A stretch of DNA of 64,000 nt from Colias croceus. Taxonomy: Eukaryota > Arthropoda > Insecta > Lepidoptera > Pieridae. This document shows positions 1 through 11,069 of this stretch, one piece after another. The position numbers and the translations under genes are program-made. The notes under the pieces were generated by a model. That model saw nothing but the letters and a program-made list of their open reading frames with translations, searched no databases and was not told where the DNA came from. The stretch covers positions 10,054,001 through 10,118,000 of the forward strand of contig NC_059545.1 of the NCBI RefSeq assembly GCF_905220415.1. The letters run 5' to 3'. Within the stretch, counting starts at the first letter, position 1. Each line of letters begins with the position of its first letter.

Positions 1-249
1 CCCCATACCTCACTAGGGGCCACCGGACTTCAATTTTTTTCACACTCTTTATACGGACGGGGGGACAGAGTCAATGCGGAACTTCTATCTATAACGTAAA
101 GGTATTAATGATGTTATACCACAGTACGTAACATCGAAGATATTATTTGGAAAAAAATCGCAAGAGTCTCTATACAATAATTCATACTGAAGTCAAACGG
201 AAGGAAGGCGTAGTAATAAATAATGCATGTTGCATGTAACGGCAGGCAG

Positions 250-400
250 CACCGCGGCTTGGTGGCGGACGTGGTGCGCGCGGCGCTGGCGCTGGCGCGG
301 CTGCCGGCGCGACTGCCGGCGCGCTACCGCTGCGCGCAAAGACTCGCCGCCCGCTCCGCGCACAGCCACATCAACCAGCCTTGCGCCAACTTCATAGCCG
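250..400 (+). CDS. Unidentified GC-rich gene, exon A (internal)
   Basis: This is an internal coding exon of a gene that begins upstream of the window. An acceptor (ggcaggcag) precedes base 250 and a donor (GCCG|GTGCGC) follows base 400. It encodes about 50 residues rich in Ala, Arg and Leu, ending ...NQPCANFIA plus one base of the next codon. That base completes GAT at the start of exon B at 13827, so the junction reads ...NFIA-DPDLLAEML. The exon is very GC-rich against an AT-rich surround, which is why I take it as coding. The acceptor could also be at 245/246, and the donor is not a strong GTAAGT type. I recognise no domain; the helical, Leu/Ala-rich composition would suit a repeat or scaffold protein, but that is only an impression. 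Confidence 0.55.
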
Positions 401-853
401 GTGCGCTGAGCCACGATCCCGCGTTTAATTCATTCATTCGTTCAATTATAAATAAATTAAATTAAAAGTAATATACATATACAGGCTGTCCCAGAAGCCG
501 ATGTCAAGCCGAAATTTTCTGACAGGTAATGCCACACCAGTTATAAAAAAAAAAAAAAATTAAGTCATGTATATTTGAAGTTATGGAATTTTTTTTAATT
601 CCAGAAAATGCACACCATGTGACAGTTTTTTCATTCCTGTTGTTACAAATATTTACTTTTTGCCAATTTTTTTTCTCTTACGTCATCCCGAATAGTGCTT
701 TATGTAACCTGTGATCCTAAACCCTGTGCCGATCACTCCAACTTGTAGGAAAATGTCATTTTATACCGTACCAAGTTTTCAAAATTAATTTTTCGCAGTA
801 ATATATGATTATCGGGACAAAGGGGCAGGTTCATAAAGCAAAAAAATCTGAAT

Positions 854-1290
854 TTGTCAATATCCATTGATGGCTTCCCGATTCAAGAAGTGGAAGAGGC
901 TCGTAATTTGGGAGTGATCTTTGACAGTAATCTCAAATTCGAAAGCCATATTCTTGAAATTGTTAAAGGTTGCTTCTATCGTCTAAAAGTAATGTATAAG
1001 TTGCGTCCCTTTATTAATATGGATCTCCGACTTATGTTGTGCGAGTCCCTTGTCCTTTCTAGACTCAATTACTGCATTAACGTATTCGGGTCTTGTCTAC
1101 TGGAACGGTCACGGAGGCTTTTGCAAAGAGTTCAGAACGCCTGTGCCAGATTCTGCTTTAACATTCCTGCCAGGTCCCACATCACACCTTTTCTGAACTC
1201 TTCAAGATGCTTAACATGAGGAATAGACACAAGCTCTTCATGGCATGCTTCCTGTTTGATCTTGTGAAACTTTACGGAACGATTTGACTT
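854..1290 (+). pseudogene. LINE reverse transcriptase C-terminal fragment
   Basis: About 120 residues are open (854-1219), with residues such as NLGVIFDSNLKFESHI, YKLRPFIN and SRLNYCINVFG, then QRVQNACARF. This is the standard end of the RT thumb and C-terminal region in Jockey/CR1-group LINEs. The frame shifts near 1219 and recognisable sequence (NMRNRHKLFMACFLFDL) continues for another 20 residues or so. The LINE is then interrupted by the insertion at 1371. The remainder of its 3' region probably lies at 2030-2590. There is no palm domain and the copy is dead. Confidence 0.7.
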
Positions 1291-1370
1291 TTTTCAAAAG
1301 AAATAAAATTAAATGGGTAGTATTTAAACGAGTGACTGTAAATTAAAGTTTTAGTTATCAAAAATAATTA

Positions 1371-2017
1371 ATTGGGGTAACAGAATTACTAAGTGAGCGA
1401 CTGACTGCGAGCGATGAAAAATTAATAGATCAGCAACTAACAAACATTAATTTGCGTTACATAAAATACAAAATGAGCAGCTTCATAATATTTGAGCGAC
1501 CTAATATTAATTGCTTGAGTGACAAAATTACGTCTTGTATTATATTCATTATTTGGCATATGATTTATTTATACTGAGTGGCATTTTATCTTAATCGAGG
1601 TATTTCGAATAGAAAAATCACTTTGAAAAATACTATAATGGACAGAGTAGGTACTATCAGTTCAATTTGTTTTTGAAAGTTTTATCAAATAACTATTTGA
1701 ACAATTTATTCTAGTGTTTTTAGTCGCTCTAGATGAGCGTAATTTAGTCGCTCACTTAGTAATCTATTCGCGCAACTAGTAATTTAGTCGCTCATATTTA
1801 GTAATGTAATCACACAGTTAGAATTCTAATATATCAAATGGATTAATCACAATCCTCCTTTAGTACGCTCAATCTGTATTTTATTATCAACTAATATTCG
1901 TTGCTTGTTTAGTTTATTTGTCGATTACTCAAATTCATACCGCTCAAGTTATTAAATCAGTATCTCATAATCAGTCGCTCACTTTATTTTCAGTCGCTCG
2001 TTTTATTATTCCCCAAT
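1371..2017. mobile_element. Unclassified small element with GAGCGACT/AGTCGCTC subterminal repeats
   Basis: Short inverted ends (ATTGGGG at 1371, CCCCAAT at 2011) bound a 647-bp segment that breaks up the LINE fragment. The motif GAGCGACT is at 1395, with near copies at 1408 and 1494. Its complement AGTCGCTC occurs at 1722, 1746, 1786, 1973 and 1992. The motif therefore points inward from both sides, as subterminal transposase-binding repeats do in many DNA transposons. There is no coding sequence and no clear target duplication. Confidence 0.45.
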
Positions 2018-2354
2018 TTAAATTAAAATTAAACTTATTTAATTACTTAACTAAAACAAGTGGACGATTTGGAGTCACAAATGTTAATGCCCAGAATTAC
2101 ATACATGATACATTCGATACAATATTGCGAAACAAATGTTTTCCAATAACTGGAATGCTTATGTGAAATAGCAAGAACTCTCCGGTGGTTTTGCTGAGGC
2201 CAGCGGTAGCCTATTGCTCAACCTAATATAGAGGGTTGGGGTGGGTGTATACCGTGTATAATTATCTATTATTTTGTATTATTTATCTATTTATTATTTA
2301 TGTTATTATCTTTCAAATTAAATCAGTGGAAAGTCGAAAGCACACCCTCCAATC

Positions 2355-2423
2355 GGTCTTGACAGAATACCAGCGCTGTAGTCGCAGCTTGCTGCGACTA
2401 TGGCAGAAAGCTGAGTCAAGACC
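2355..2423 (+). other. Strong RNA-type stem-loop in the LINE 3' region
   Basis: An outer 9-bp perfect stem (GGTCTTGAC at 2355, GTCAAGACC at 2415) encloses an inner 10-bp perfect stem (TAGTCGCAGC / GCTGCGACTA, 2379-2400) with a 2-nt loop. It lies downstream of the RT fragment, before a pyrimidine-rich tail at 2545-2590. It resembles the 3'-end hairpins that some LINE RTs recognise on their own RNA. Confidence 0.45.
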
Positions 2424-3173
2424 CTTTTCTGGAAATGCAGTGCACACACAGTACGAAATTATCAGCAAACATGATGTCTAATTTTATGTATCGTACTTTC
2501 TTTCTTCTTCTATTTTGTGTTTTCTTCTTGTGTGTGTAACTTTTTCTAGAAATAAATATTTTTTCTTTCTTTCTTCTTCTTTCTTTCAAAAATTAAGTCT
2601 GTTTTTAACAATTTCTTTGAAATTACAAAAAAACGATTCTAGTGTACCCAAATCGTTCCTAATGAACACAGCGTGGTTTAAATAAGATGGAGAGAGACAT
2701 TCCATAAAGTGTGAGCGAGACAGATAGTGAACTCAAATAAGTGAACTAGAGTAAAATAAAGACAGTCAGTTTATTTTTTATGATTAAATTAATTATATCT
2801 TAGAAGTAAGTAGTTAGTAAGCTTTATACCACGTTAGAATCCTTATTAAATGCGCTAACTTTTAAAGCTACTTGCCAAACTGGAGTAGTACATTTTTTTT
2901 TTCAGGACGATCAGTTGAAGTAGTGCGAAAAATTAATTTTGAAAACTTGGTACGGTATATAATGACATTTTCCTACAGTTTGGAGTGATCGGCACAGGGT
3001 TTAGGATCACAGGTTACATAACGCACTATTCGGGATGACGTAAGAGAAAAAAAAATTGGCAAAAAGTAAATATTTGTAACAACAGGAATGAAAAAACTGT
3101 CACATGGTATGCATTTTCTGGAATTAAAAAAAAAATTGGTTGTTTGTAAAGTAGGTTTACGATCGAGATGTTT

Positions 3174-3330
3174 ACGTGATAACATAATGCAGTGGCAGCG
3201 CTCGAGATGAGACGGGAGATCGGTCCGTCTCTCTCTCGTTATACCTGCGATCGCGCTCGTGAGGTTTTGGTGTGACACAAGTTTCTGAACATGTCACCCG
3301 ACTAAAACGATTTTAAAAACGTTATCACGT
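3174..3330. mobile_element. Small nested MITE with ACGTGATAAC ends
   Basis: A perfect 10-bp inverted pair (ACGTGATAAC at 3174, GTTATCACGT at 3321) bounds a 157-bp GC-richer block. The block is present in the right arm of the surrounding element and absent from its left arm, which marks it as an insertion. It has no coding capacity, and its family was not determined. Confidence 0.45.
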
Positions 3331-3440
3331 CAAATCCATAACTTCAAAAATACATGATTTATTTTTTTTTTAATTTTTCTGATAACTGGTGTGGCATTAC
3401 TTGTCAGAAAATTTCGGCTTGACGTCGACTTCTGGGACAC

Positions 3441-3444
<4 letters not shown>

Positions 3445-3476
<32 letters not shown>
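3445..3476. repeat. (TA)n microsatellite
   Basis: An uninterrupted TA run of about 32 bases separates the element ending at 3444 from the unit starting at 3477. Confidence 0.95.
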
Positions 3477-3478
<2 letters not shown>

Positions 3479-3712
3479 TATCTCCACGGGCACTATGTTG
3501 ATCAAACGTGCCATATAGTTAGTAATTATTTGATCCGTTTTCACTTGTTGATCCGGTTGGTATTTGTGGATCCATTGCCACACCACCGTCCGTATGTGAA
3601 TCCGAACGGAGCCACAAGTGTCACCATGAGTAATAATAATAATTACGTGCTTTTTATACAAATCCACCTTTTTTGCGTTTTAGCTCTTGTTGATCCGATT
3701 CAAATGAGCCAA

Positions 3713-5111
3713 TCAGAGCCCACCGAGCTCAGCCATTGGTCGCTTGCGGCCTTGGCCATTTAAAGGTTTAAAGACATTTATTCCCGTTATAGAAACGTAT
3801 GTTGCCGTTCGCCTTCCATAATTTGTTCGGATCTTCGGGAGGGCAAGATAGCTAGCTCGTCTATTAGGATAGTGGCGATTTGATGTTGAGATTATAATAT
3901 TTGTATTTATGTTTTTATGTAGCGCTTTGCGAATGAACATACACGTATTATAAAAGTATAATTGTTTTAAAATCATTATTTTAGTGTCGTCGTAGATTTT
4001 ATTTGTAGAAGTTAAAAAAGGATAGTTAAAGATAGTTTTAATGAATTTATTTTGTAAAATTTGGAGTGGCGCTAATTTATTTTTGTAAGCACTCCCCCAT
4101 ACTTCTATTAAATACATTAGGTGCGGCTTTACTAACGTGTTGTAGATGGTGTGGCGTAATTTATGAGGAATGCAAGAAGTAATATTACGCAGAGATCTAA
4201 GAAGTGCTGATAATTTATTTTTTAGGTGGTCGATGTGATAATTCCATTTCAGAGAGCTGCCGATTCGCAAACCTAGGTATTTCTCGTGGGTTTTATGTTC
4301 TAATACAACACCGTTAATTTTAAGTGGAGCGTGTGGTGGAATAATTTTGTTATGACTTATGAGCTTTGAATTTAGATATTTTTATTTTTAGTAGATTGCA
4401 TTGAAACCATTTATTTAATTCATTTTGTGCTTGAGCTATCATGTCATGTATAGAGGGTAACAAAATAAAACAGACAAGTGTCATCCGCATAAAGTGTTAG
4501 GTGACCATTTAGCTTTAAATCTTGTAATTTATTAATATAAATTAAAAAAAGCAATGGGCCTAGAATCGAACCTTGTGGTATGCCACATGTAATTCGTAAG
4601 GGAATGCTATCGTGGTTATCTATTTTAACTATTTGTGAAATATTTATCGATTTTTTAAATATGATTTCAGCATATCTAGTGATTTACCATTAATGTTAAT
4701 GGATGTTAATTTCTTTATTAAAAGTTCGTGAGAAACGGTATCGAAGGCCTTTTGTAGGTCAATAAACACTCCCAAAACTATATTGTTTGCGTCAATGTTC
4801 TGTTTTATTTTAATAGTTAGGTCCATAGTCGCTGACAGAGTGTTACTTTTTGGCTAAAATCCGTATTGACGCACTGAAATAAAATTAAATGAGTCTAAAT
4901 ATTTTTCTAATCTCGTGTGTAAAATATTCTCCAATATTTTTGACAATACTGGCAAAACTGAAATTGGCCTATAGTTACCAGGTTCAAATTTTGAGCCACT
5001 CTTATAGATAGGAGTTACCTTCGCTATTTTTAACGAGTCCGGAAAACGTCTTTGAATTATGGCTTGGTTAAAACAGTCGCTTAAGGTATTATTAATTTTT
5101 CTTTGATGCAT
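3713..5111 (-). pseudogene. LINE reverse transcriptase, broken (copy 1)
   Basis: Read from 5111 down on the minus strand, the order is RT fingers (KVTPIYKSG, NYRPISVLPVLSKILE), palm motif A (FIDLQKAFDTVSHELL), motif B (GIPQGSILGPLLF near 4560), catalytic YADD near 4480, and a C-terminal region (4270-3713) with YNTLVKPHLMYLIEVWGSAY. The order and motifs are those of a CR1/L2-group LINE. Several frameshifts and stops separate the pieces. There is no room for an endonuclease domain between ORF1 (ends 5382) and the RT, so the copy was already internally deleted. Confidence 0.8.
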
Positions 5112-5381
5112 TTAATTGCTTTTGTAGTAATACCATCAAGACCTGTACTACAGTTTGAAGTATGTTTTTAAGCTTATTTATAATTATATATTTTTACTGG
5201 CTTCGGTAGGTCTGAACTTATTAGTGAGGTAATTTTTAAAATTTCGTAGTTGTCTTTAGATTTCCTCTCCTCTGAGTTATAAGATGTCAATTCTGGGAAA
5301 CCAGCAAAAATTACATTTTTTTCGCGGCTCTTTCTGTCCCGTAGTTCCTTGATTTAGTTTTAATTTATATGAAGTTGATTT

Positions 5382-5969
5382 TTAGACGTAAAACCCGATG
5401 GGTTGGCTCATGGCTGACTGATTTATTGATTGAAGATTTAATTTCAGTAATTTTATTTTACTCTCACCCTGGTTTATCTGGGATTCTAATTGAGAAATAG
5501 TACTCTTCAATATGTTTTGTTCAATAATTATCATACATGCTGATGACTTAATTTCATTGATTTGATTCGTATTTTGGCGAATTAAATTCAAAGATTGTCC
5601 GTTGGACGATTTAAATTCGGTAATTTGTGTTTTTACCTCAGAAATGTTTTCATGAATTTTGTTTACTATTTGTTCATTTGAGCATACATATTTTTCAAGT
5701 AATGTACTAATACGGCTCAACTCCGACCGAATATCCTTCATATCATCACTAAATCTGCAATCTTGTTCTAGCGGTTGTTTCCGTTTTCTGTAAGTAATTT
5801 GAGTATCAGTTGGCGTAGAACTCGTAGAAAACGAACTTAGCTTCCATAGATCGGGATGCGATCCACCGGCAGTACCCACTGCACCACTGCTCGTTAAACG
5901 TGTTGGCGATCTGCGTACACTCATATTTACTCCGTAATGGATAATTTGTGCAGGAATATGAGTCGTCAT
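5382..5969 (-). pseudogene. LINE ORF1-like protein (copy 1)
   Basis: A 195-residue open frame lies upstream of the RT remains on the same strand. Its N-terminal third is Ser/Thr-rich and basic. Residues of roughly 75-180 are rich in Leu, Ile, Gln and Asn with heptad-like spacing, suggesting a coiled coil. LINE ORF1 proteins often have a coiled coil and bind nucleic acid, but I see no zinc knuckle or RRM here. The copy at 8535-9110 has two small deletions, so this protein is not maintained. Confidence 0.5.
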
Positions 5970-6885
5970 TTGTTTGACCTGAATCTAACATTTTAATTAT
6001 TTTATCAGATTGATTTCAGAATCAGGGCATAGGCGAACGCTACACGTCAATAAATATTATGATAATTATCTTGATATTTACTGATGATTCAAGAGGTAGG
6101 TTGTTATTTGTAGGATGCATACTACTTGAGAATTATCACCGTCACTGTATGACGAAAGGTTCGTCCAAATATCTATCTTTTTAGGGTTCCGTATTTTTAG
6201 TTTCACAACGTTTTCTATAAGTTTCAATTGAATCACGGTCGACTTCTTCAACTTCCAAAAAACTCAGGAGATTTTTTGCTAGCCCTAATTTCATATCCCC
6301 ATGTCAATGTCATGCAAGTGCATATAAATGGAACAGATCAACATACGACTTATGATTTGGTATATAAAACGGAGTCAAGAAGTGTTTGAGCATTTCAAAA
6401 TTTGAACCGTTACGGAGTCGAGTTCGTCTAGTCTAGGCGGATTTAGAAATGTATGGAACATTAACTAACTATAATATGTTTGTGTACGGAGCCAACAAGT
6501 ACTGTAGTGTTTACGAAAAATTAAACTACGTTACTTAATATACAGTTTCGTTCTGTCGGATCCAATAAAGCTGTAATTTTGATAATATAAATGGATCTGA
6601 TCAACATACGACTTTGGATTTGGTATATAAAACGGAGCCAACAAGTGTTTATGGGTTTCTGAATTTCGGCCGTTACGGAGTCGATTCAGTTCGAAATCTT
6701 AGCAATAAAAATGTTGAGTATATCAACTTCTCCACGAATACGTTTGGCAACGTCACCCAAAAATTTGCGCCGTTGCCACTCCGGGCAAGATCTATGCAAC
6801 CGGAGTCGAGTAATATGGGGGAAAAGGTGGAGTCAGGAATGCACGGCAGTCGGGCTGGATCAACTTAGTGCCCAAGTTGGTATTT

Positions 6886-6938
<53 letters not shown>
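6886..6938. repeat. (TA)n microsatellite
   Basis: A TA run with a single AA break joins copy 1 to copy 2 of the LINE-carrying unit. Confidence 0.95.
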
Positions 6939-6940
<2 letters not shown>

Positions 6941-7213
6941 TATCTCCACGGGCACTATGTTGATCAAACGTGCCATATAGTTAGTAATTATTTGATCCGT
7001 TTTCACTTGTTGATCCGGTTGGTATTTGTGGATCCATTGCCACACCACCGTCCGTATGTGGATCCGAACGGAGCCACAAGTGTCACGATCAGTAATAATA
7101 ATAATTACGTGCTTTTTATACAAATCCACCTTTTTTGCATTTTAGCTCTTGTTGATCCGATTCAAATGAGCCAATCACAGCCCACCGAGCTCAGCCATTG
7201 GTCGCTTGTGGCC

Positions 7214-8270
7214 TTAGCCATTTGAAGGTTTCAAGACATTTATTCCCATTATAGAAACGTATGTTGCCGTTCGCCTTCCATAATTTGTTCGGATCTTCGG
7301 GAGGGCAAGATAGCTAGCTCGTCTATTAGGATAGTGGCGATTTGATGTTGAGATTATAATATTTGTATTTATGTTTTTATGTAGCGCTTTGCGGATGAAC
7401 ATACACGTATTATAAAAGTATAATTGTTTTAAATTAATTATTTTAGTGTCGTCGTAGATTTTATTTGTAGAAGTTAAAAAAGGATAGTTAAAGATAGTTT
7501 TAATGATTTTTTTTTGTAAAATTTGGAGTGGCGCTAATTTATTTTTGTAAGCACTCCTCCAGACTTCTATTAAATACATTAGGTGCGGTTTTACTAACGT
7601 GTTGTAGATGGTGTTGCGTAATTTATGAGGTATGCAAGAAGTAATATTACGCAGAGATCTAAGAAGTGCTGATAATTTATTTTTTAGGTGGTCGATGTGA
7701 TAATTCCATTTCAGAGAGCTGCCGATTCGCAAATCTAGGTTATGTAATTGTTAAGGGAATGCTATCGTGGTTATCTATTTTAACTATTTGTGAAATATTT
7801 ATCGATTTTTTAAATATGATTTCAGCATATCTAGTGCTTTACCATTAATGTTAATGGATGTTAATTACTTTATTAAAAGTTCGTGAGAAACGGTATCGAA
7901 GGCCTTTTGTAGGTCAATAAACACTCCCAAAACTATATTGTTTGCGTCAATGTTCTGTTTTATTTTAATAGTTAGGTCCATAGTCGCTGACAGAGTGTTA
8001 CTTTTTGGCTTAAATCCGTATTGACGCACTGAAATAAAATTAAATGAGTCTAAATATTTTTCTAATCTCGTGTGTAAAATCTTCTCCAATATTTTTGACA
8101 ATACTGGCAAAACCGAAATTGGCTTATAGTTACCAGGTTCAAATTTTGAGCCACTCTTATAGATAGGAGTTACCTTCGCTATTTTTAACGAGTCCGGAAA
8201 ACGTCTTTGAATTATGGCTTGGTTAAAACAGTCGCTTAAGGTATGATTTAATTTTTCTTTGATGAATTTA
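7214..8270 (-). pseudogene. LINE reverse transcriptase, broken (copy 2)
   Basis: The same RT as copy 1. The fingers and motif A are present (YRP.. region and DLQKAFDTVSH around 7870-8110), and the C-terminal region is at 7732-7214. The segment with motif B and YADD is deleted at 7740, so this copy cannot encode an active enzyme. Confidence 0.8.
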
Positions 8271-8534
8271 ATTGCTTTTGTAGTAATACCATCAAGACCT
8301 GTACTACAGTTTGAAGTATGTTTTTAAGCTTATTTATAATTATATATTTTTACTGGCTTCGGTAGGTCTGAACTTATTAGTGAGGTAATTTTTAAAATTT
8401 CGTAGTTGTCTTTAGATTTCCTCTCCTCTGAGTTATAAGATGTCAATTCTGGGAAACCAGCCAAAATTATTTTTTTTTCGCGGCTCTTTCTGTCCCGTAG
8501 TTCCTTGATTAAGTTTTAATTTATATGAAGTTGA

Positions 8535-9110
8535 TTTTTAGACGTAAAACCCGATGGGTTGGCTCATGGCTGACTGATTTATTGATTGAAGATTTAATTT
8601 CAGTAATTTTATTTTACTCTCACCCTGGTTTATCTGGGATTCTAATTGAGAAATAGTACTCTTCAATATGTTTTGTTCAGTAATAATATCATACATGCTG
8701 ATGACTTAATTTCATTGATTTGATTCGTATTTTGGCGAATTAAATTCAAAGATTGTTCGTTGGACGATTTAACTTCGGTAATTTGTGTTTTTACCTCAGA
8801 AATGTTTTCATGAATTTTGTTTACTATTTGTTCATTTGAGCATACATGTACTAATACGGCTCAACTCCGACCGAATATCCTTCATATCATCACTAAATCT
8901 GCAATCTTGTTCTAGCGGTTGTTTCCGTTTTCTGTAAGTAATTTGAGTATCAGTTGGCGTAGAACTCGTAGAAAACGAACTTAGCTTCGATAGATCGGGA
9001 TGCGATCCACCGGCAGTACCCACTGCATGTTGGCGATCTGCGTACACTCATATTTACTCCACAATGGATAATTTGTGCAGGAATATGAGTCGTCATTTGT
9101 TTCACCTAAA
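8535..9110 (-). pseudogene. LINE ORF1-like protein, broken (copy 2)
   Basis: Counterpart of the 195-residue frame at 5382-5969, broken by a ~19-bp deletion near 8846 and a ~17-bp deletion near 9027. Only the middle part (8832-9047) stays open. Confidence 0.6.
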
Positions 9111-10003
9111 TCTAACATTTTAATTTATCAGATTGATGTCAGAATCAGGGCAAAGGCGAACGCTACACGTCAACAAATATTATGATAATTATCTTGAAAT
9201 TAACTGATGATTCAAGTGGTAGGTTATTATTTGTAGGTTGCATACTACTTGAGAATTATCACCGTCACTGTATGACGAAAGGTTCGTCCAAATATCTATC
9301 TTTTTAGGGTTCCGTATTTTTAGTTTCACAACGTTTTCAATAAGTTTCAATTGAATTACGGTCGACTTCTTCAACTTCCATAAAACTCAGGAGATTTTTT
9401 GCTAGCCCTAATTTCATATCCCCATGTCAATGTCATGCAAGTGCATATAAATGGAACGGATCAACGTACGACTTATGATTTGGTATATAAAACGGAGTCA
9501 AGAAGTGTTTGAGCATTTCAAAATTTGAACCGTTACGTAGTCGAGTTCGTCTAGTCTAGGCGGATTTAGCAATGTATGGAACATTAACTAACTATAATAT
9601 GTTTGTGTACGGAGCCAACAAATACTGTAGTGTTTACGAAAAATTAATCTACGTTACTTAATATACAGTTTCATTTTGTCGGATCAAATAAAGCTGTAAT
9701 TTTGATAATATAAATGGATCTGATCAACATACGACTTTGGATTTGGTATATAAAACGGAACCAACAAGTGTTTATGGGTTTCTCAATTTCGGCCGTTACG
9801 GAGTCAATTCAGTTCGAGATCTTAGCAATAAAAATGTTGAGTATATCAGTTTCTCTATGAATACGTTTGGCAACATCGCTCAAATATTTGCGCCGTTGCC
9901 ACTCCGGGCAAGATCTATGCAACCGGAGTCGAGTAATATGGGGGAAAAGGTGGAGTCAGAAATGCACGGCAGTCGGGCTGGATCAACTTAGTGCCCAGGT
10001 TGG

Positions 10004-10007
<4 letters not shown>

Positions 10008-10035
<28 letters not shown>
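10008..10035. repeat. (TA)n microsatellite
   Basis: TA run between copy 2 of the LINE-carrying unit and the mariner-like element starting at 10036. Confidence 0.95.
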
Positions 10036-10038
<3 letters not shown>

Positions 10039-10571
10039 GGTTACCGGTTAAGTCGACCTATTCCTGTTAAGAGCGTATAGTAGGGGTCAAAACAAACTGA
10101 TTTGATCTTATAATACCATATCCAAAAGTTAGCCGTTGAAGAGTTATTGCAATTTTAATTTTTTTCTTGAAAATGCCACTTTATCTTCGCATTTAGCGTT
10201 TAATTTTTTATTTTACTTATTTGGTCTGGGTTTTTTTGAGTTTTTATGTAAAGGTTGAGTTAAACAATAATTCTCAGCAATAAAAATCCATATCGCTGCA
10301 AACAATTCAAAGAAATGGCTTTTAATCTAAAAATAATAACATTAAAGTAATTTAGTTAACTCGTTTTAAAGAAAGATATTGAAAAAAATCTCTATGAAAA
10401 TGTGTCTGCAGATGTTTTTAAAAACATGTGCATGTTCTTAGCTATGTAAAAAGGTATGATAACCTCAGGTAGCATTCGTAGATTCTAAGAAATCGGGGAT
10501 AAACATGGGACAGTGTTAGTAAAGTACAACATCAGAATAAATTTTGTCATAATTTATTTTTCTTAAAAACT

Positions 10572-11040
10572 TTACAGTTCCTGCTCAACATGACTTCCTC
10601 TATTGAGAACACATATTCGAAACCTTTTCCGCAGAGTACTCTTAGTCAAGAGCCAATTAACAACTGGGGTAGTCACCCCAGTTGTTAATTGGTTCCTCAT
10701 CTTATTGGCTGCATCGATAATTTTTTGTCGTAAAATATCAACAGATGGAATCGGGTTCGGCTCATTGTACACCAGACTCTTCATATACGTAATACGTAAA
10801 AGTCTATGGGGGTTAAGTCTGGACTTCTAGCCGGCCATGGTATGGGCCCACCTCTTACGTTCCATCTGTTTGGATAGTTGATGTCTAACCATTCTCTAAC
10901 ACTTCTTCTGTAAGGTGCAGGGCAGCCATCATGTTGGAACCACATGTCTCTTAACAAAGTCAGGGGTATGTCTTCAAGTAGGTCGCTTAAATGTTGGCGC
11001 AGAAAGGTCCATAATTTTCACCATTTAGGTTGTCCGGAAG
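10572..11040 (-). pseudogene. DD41D-type mariner transposase, C-terminal remnant
   Basis: Minus-strand frames contain GGPIPWPARSPDLTPIDFY (10860-10800), then MKSLVYNEPNPIPSVDILRQ, then RKRFRICVLNRGSHVEQEL and a stop at 10572. These match, in order, the end of the intact transposase at 35402-36496 (SGPISWPPRSPDLNPTDFF ... RRCRMCIAAGGGHFENLL). The third catalytic Asp region survives, but frames change several times and the N-terminal two thirds are gone. A 40-bp palindromic insertion (10653-10692) sits inside the last part. Confidence 0.75.
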
Positions 11041-11069
11041 GAAGTATGGTCCAATTAATTTATTTGAAA

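Larger units (their letters stand above)
482..3444. mobile_element. Tc1/mariner-type element with long inverted ends, filled by nested insertions
   Basis: The left end CAGGCTGTCCCAGAAG and the complement of the right end (CAGAGTGTCCCAGAAG) are inverted copies, each flanked by TA. The similarity continues inward for about 300 bp: bases 600-790 are the reverse complement of roughly 2940-3125. The right arm is longer because it carries an extra block with its own short inverted ends (3174-3330). TA target sites and CAG... termini fit the Tc1/mariner superfamily. No transposase remains; the interior is a LINE fragment and a further insertion. The ends resemble those of the elements at 10036 and 34756, so kinship to the DD41D group is possible but unproved. 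Confidence 0.7.
3477..6885. mobile_element. 3.4 kb DNA-transposon-like unit carrying an antisense LINE, copy 1
   Basis: The two ends are inverted relatives: GGGCACTATGTTGATC on the left matches the complement of the right end, GGGCACTAAGTTGATC, at 15 of 16 positions. Both abut (TA)n. The motif GTTGATC or its complement GATCAAC recurs near both ends (3499, 3546, 3687, 6333, 6598, 6856). The middle is a decayed LINE read on the minus strand. The right 600 bp hold a degenerate internal duplication (two blocks around 6330-6420 and 6595-6690 that share gatcaacatacgactt and gtatataaaacggag). I read this as a non-autonomous DNA element that received a LINE and was then copied with it. Confidence 0.6.
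6939..10007. mobile_element. 3.1 kb unit carrying an antisense LINE, copy 2
   Basis: This is a near-identical, same-orientation copy of 3477-6885 with the same ends, the same LINE at the same junctions and the same right-hand block. It differs by point changes and by deletions. One of about 330 bp corresponds to 4277-4605 of copy 1 and removes the RT YADD region. Two others of about 17-19 bp fall in the ORF1 region. Because the LINE sits at the same place in both, the copies arose either by tandem duplication through the TA runs or by movement of the whole unit. Confidence 0.65.

Noticed and set aside
193..414. Minus-strand 73-codon frame
   Set aside because: Shadow of exon A; no motif and no splice support.
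3389..3763. Open frames containing (YI)n
   Set aside because: Created by the TA microsatellite running through in frame.
6614..6868. 84-codon frame conserved in both tandem units (also 9737-9991)
   Set aside because: The copies are near-identical DNA anyway, and the changes between them show no bias toward silent sites. No known motif.
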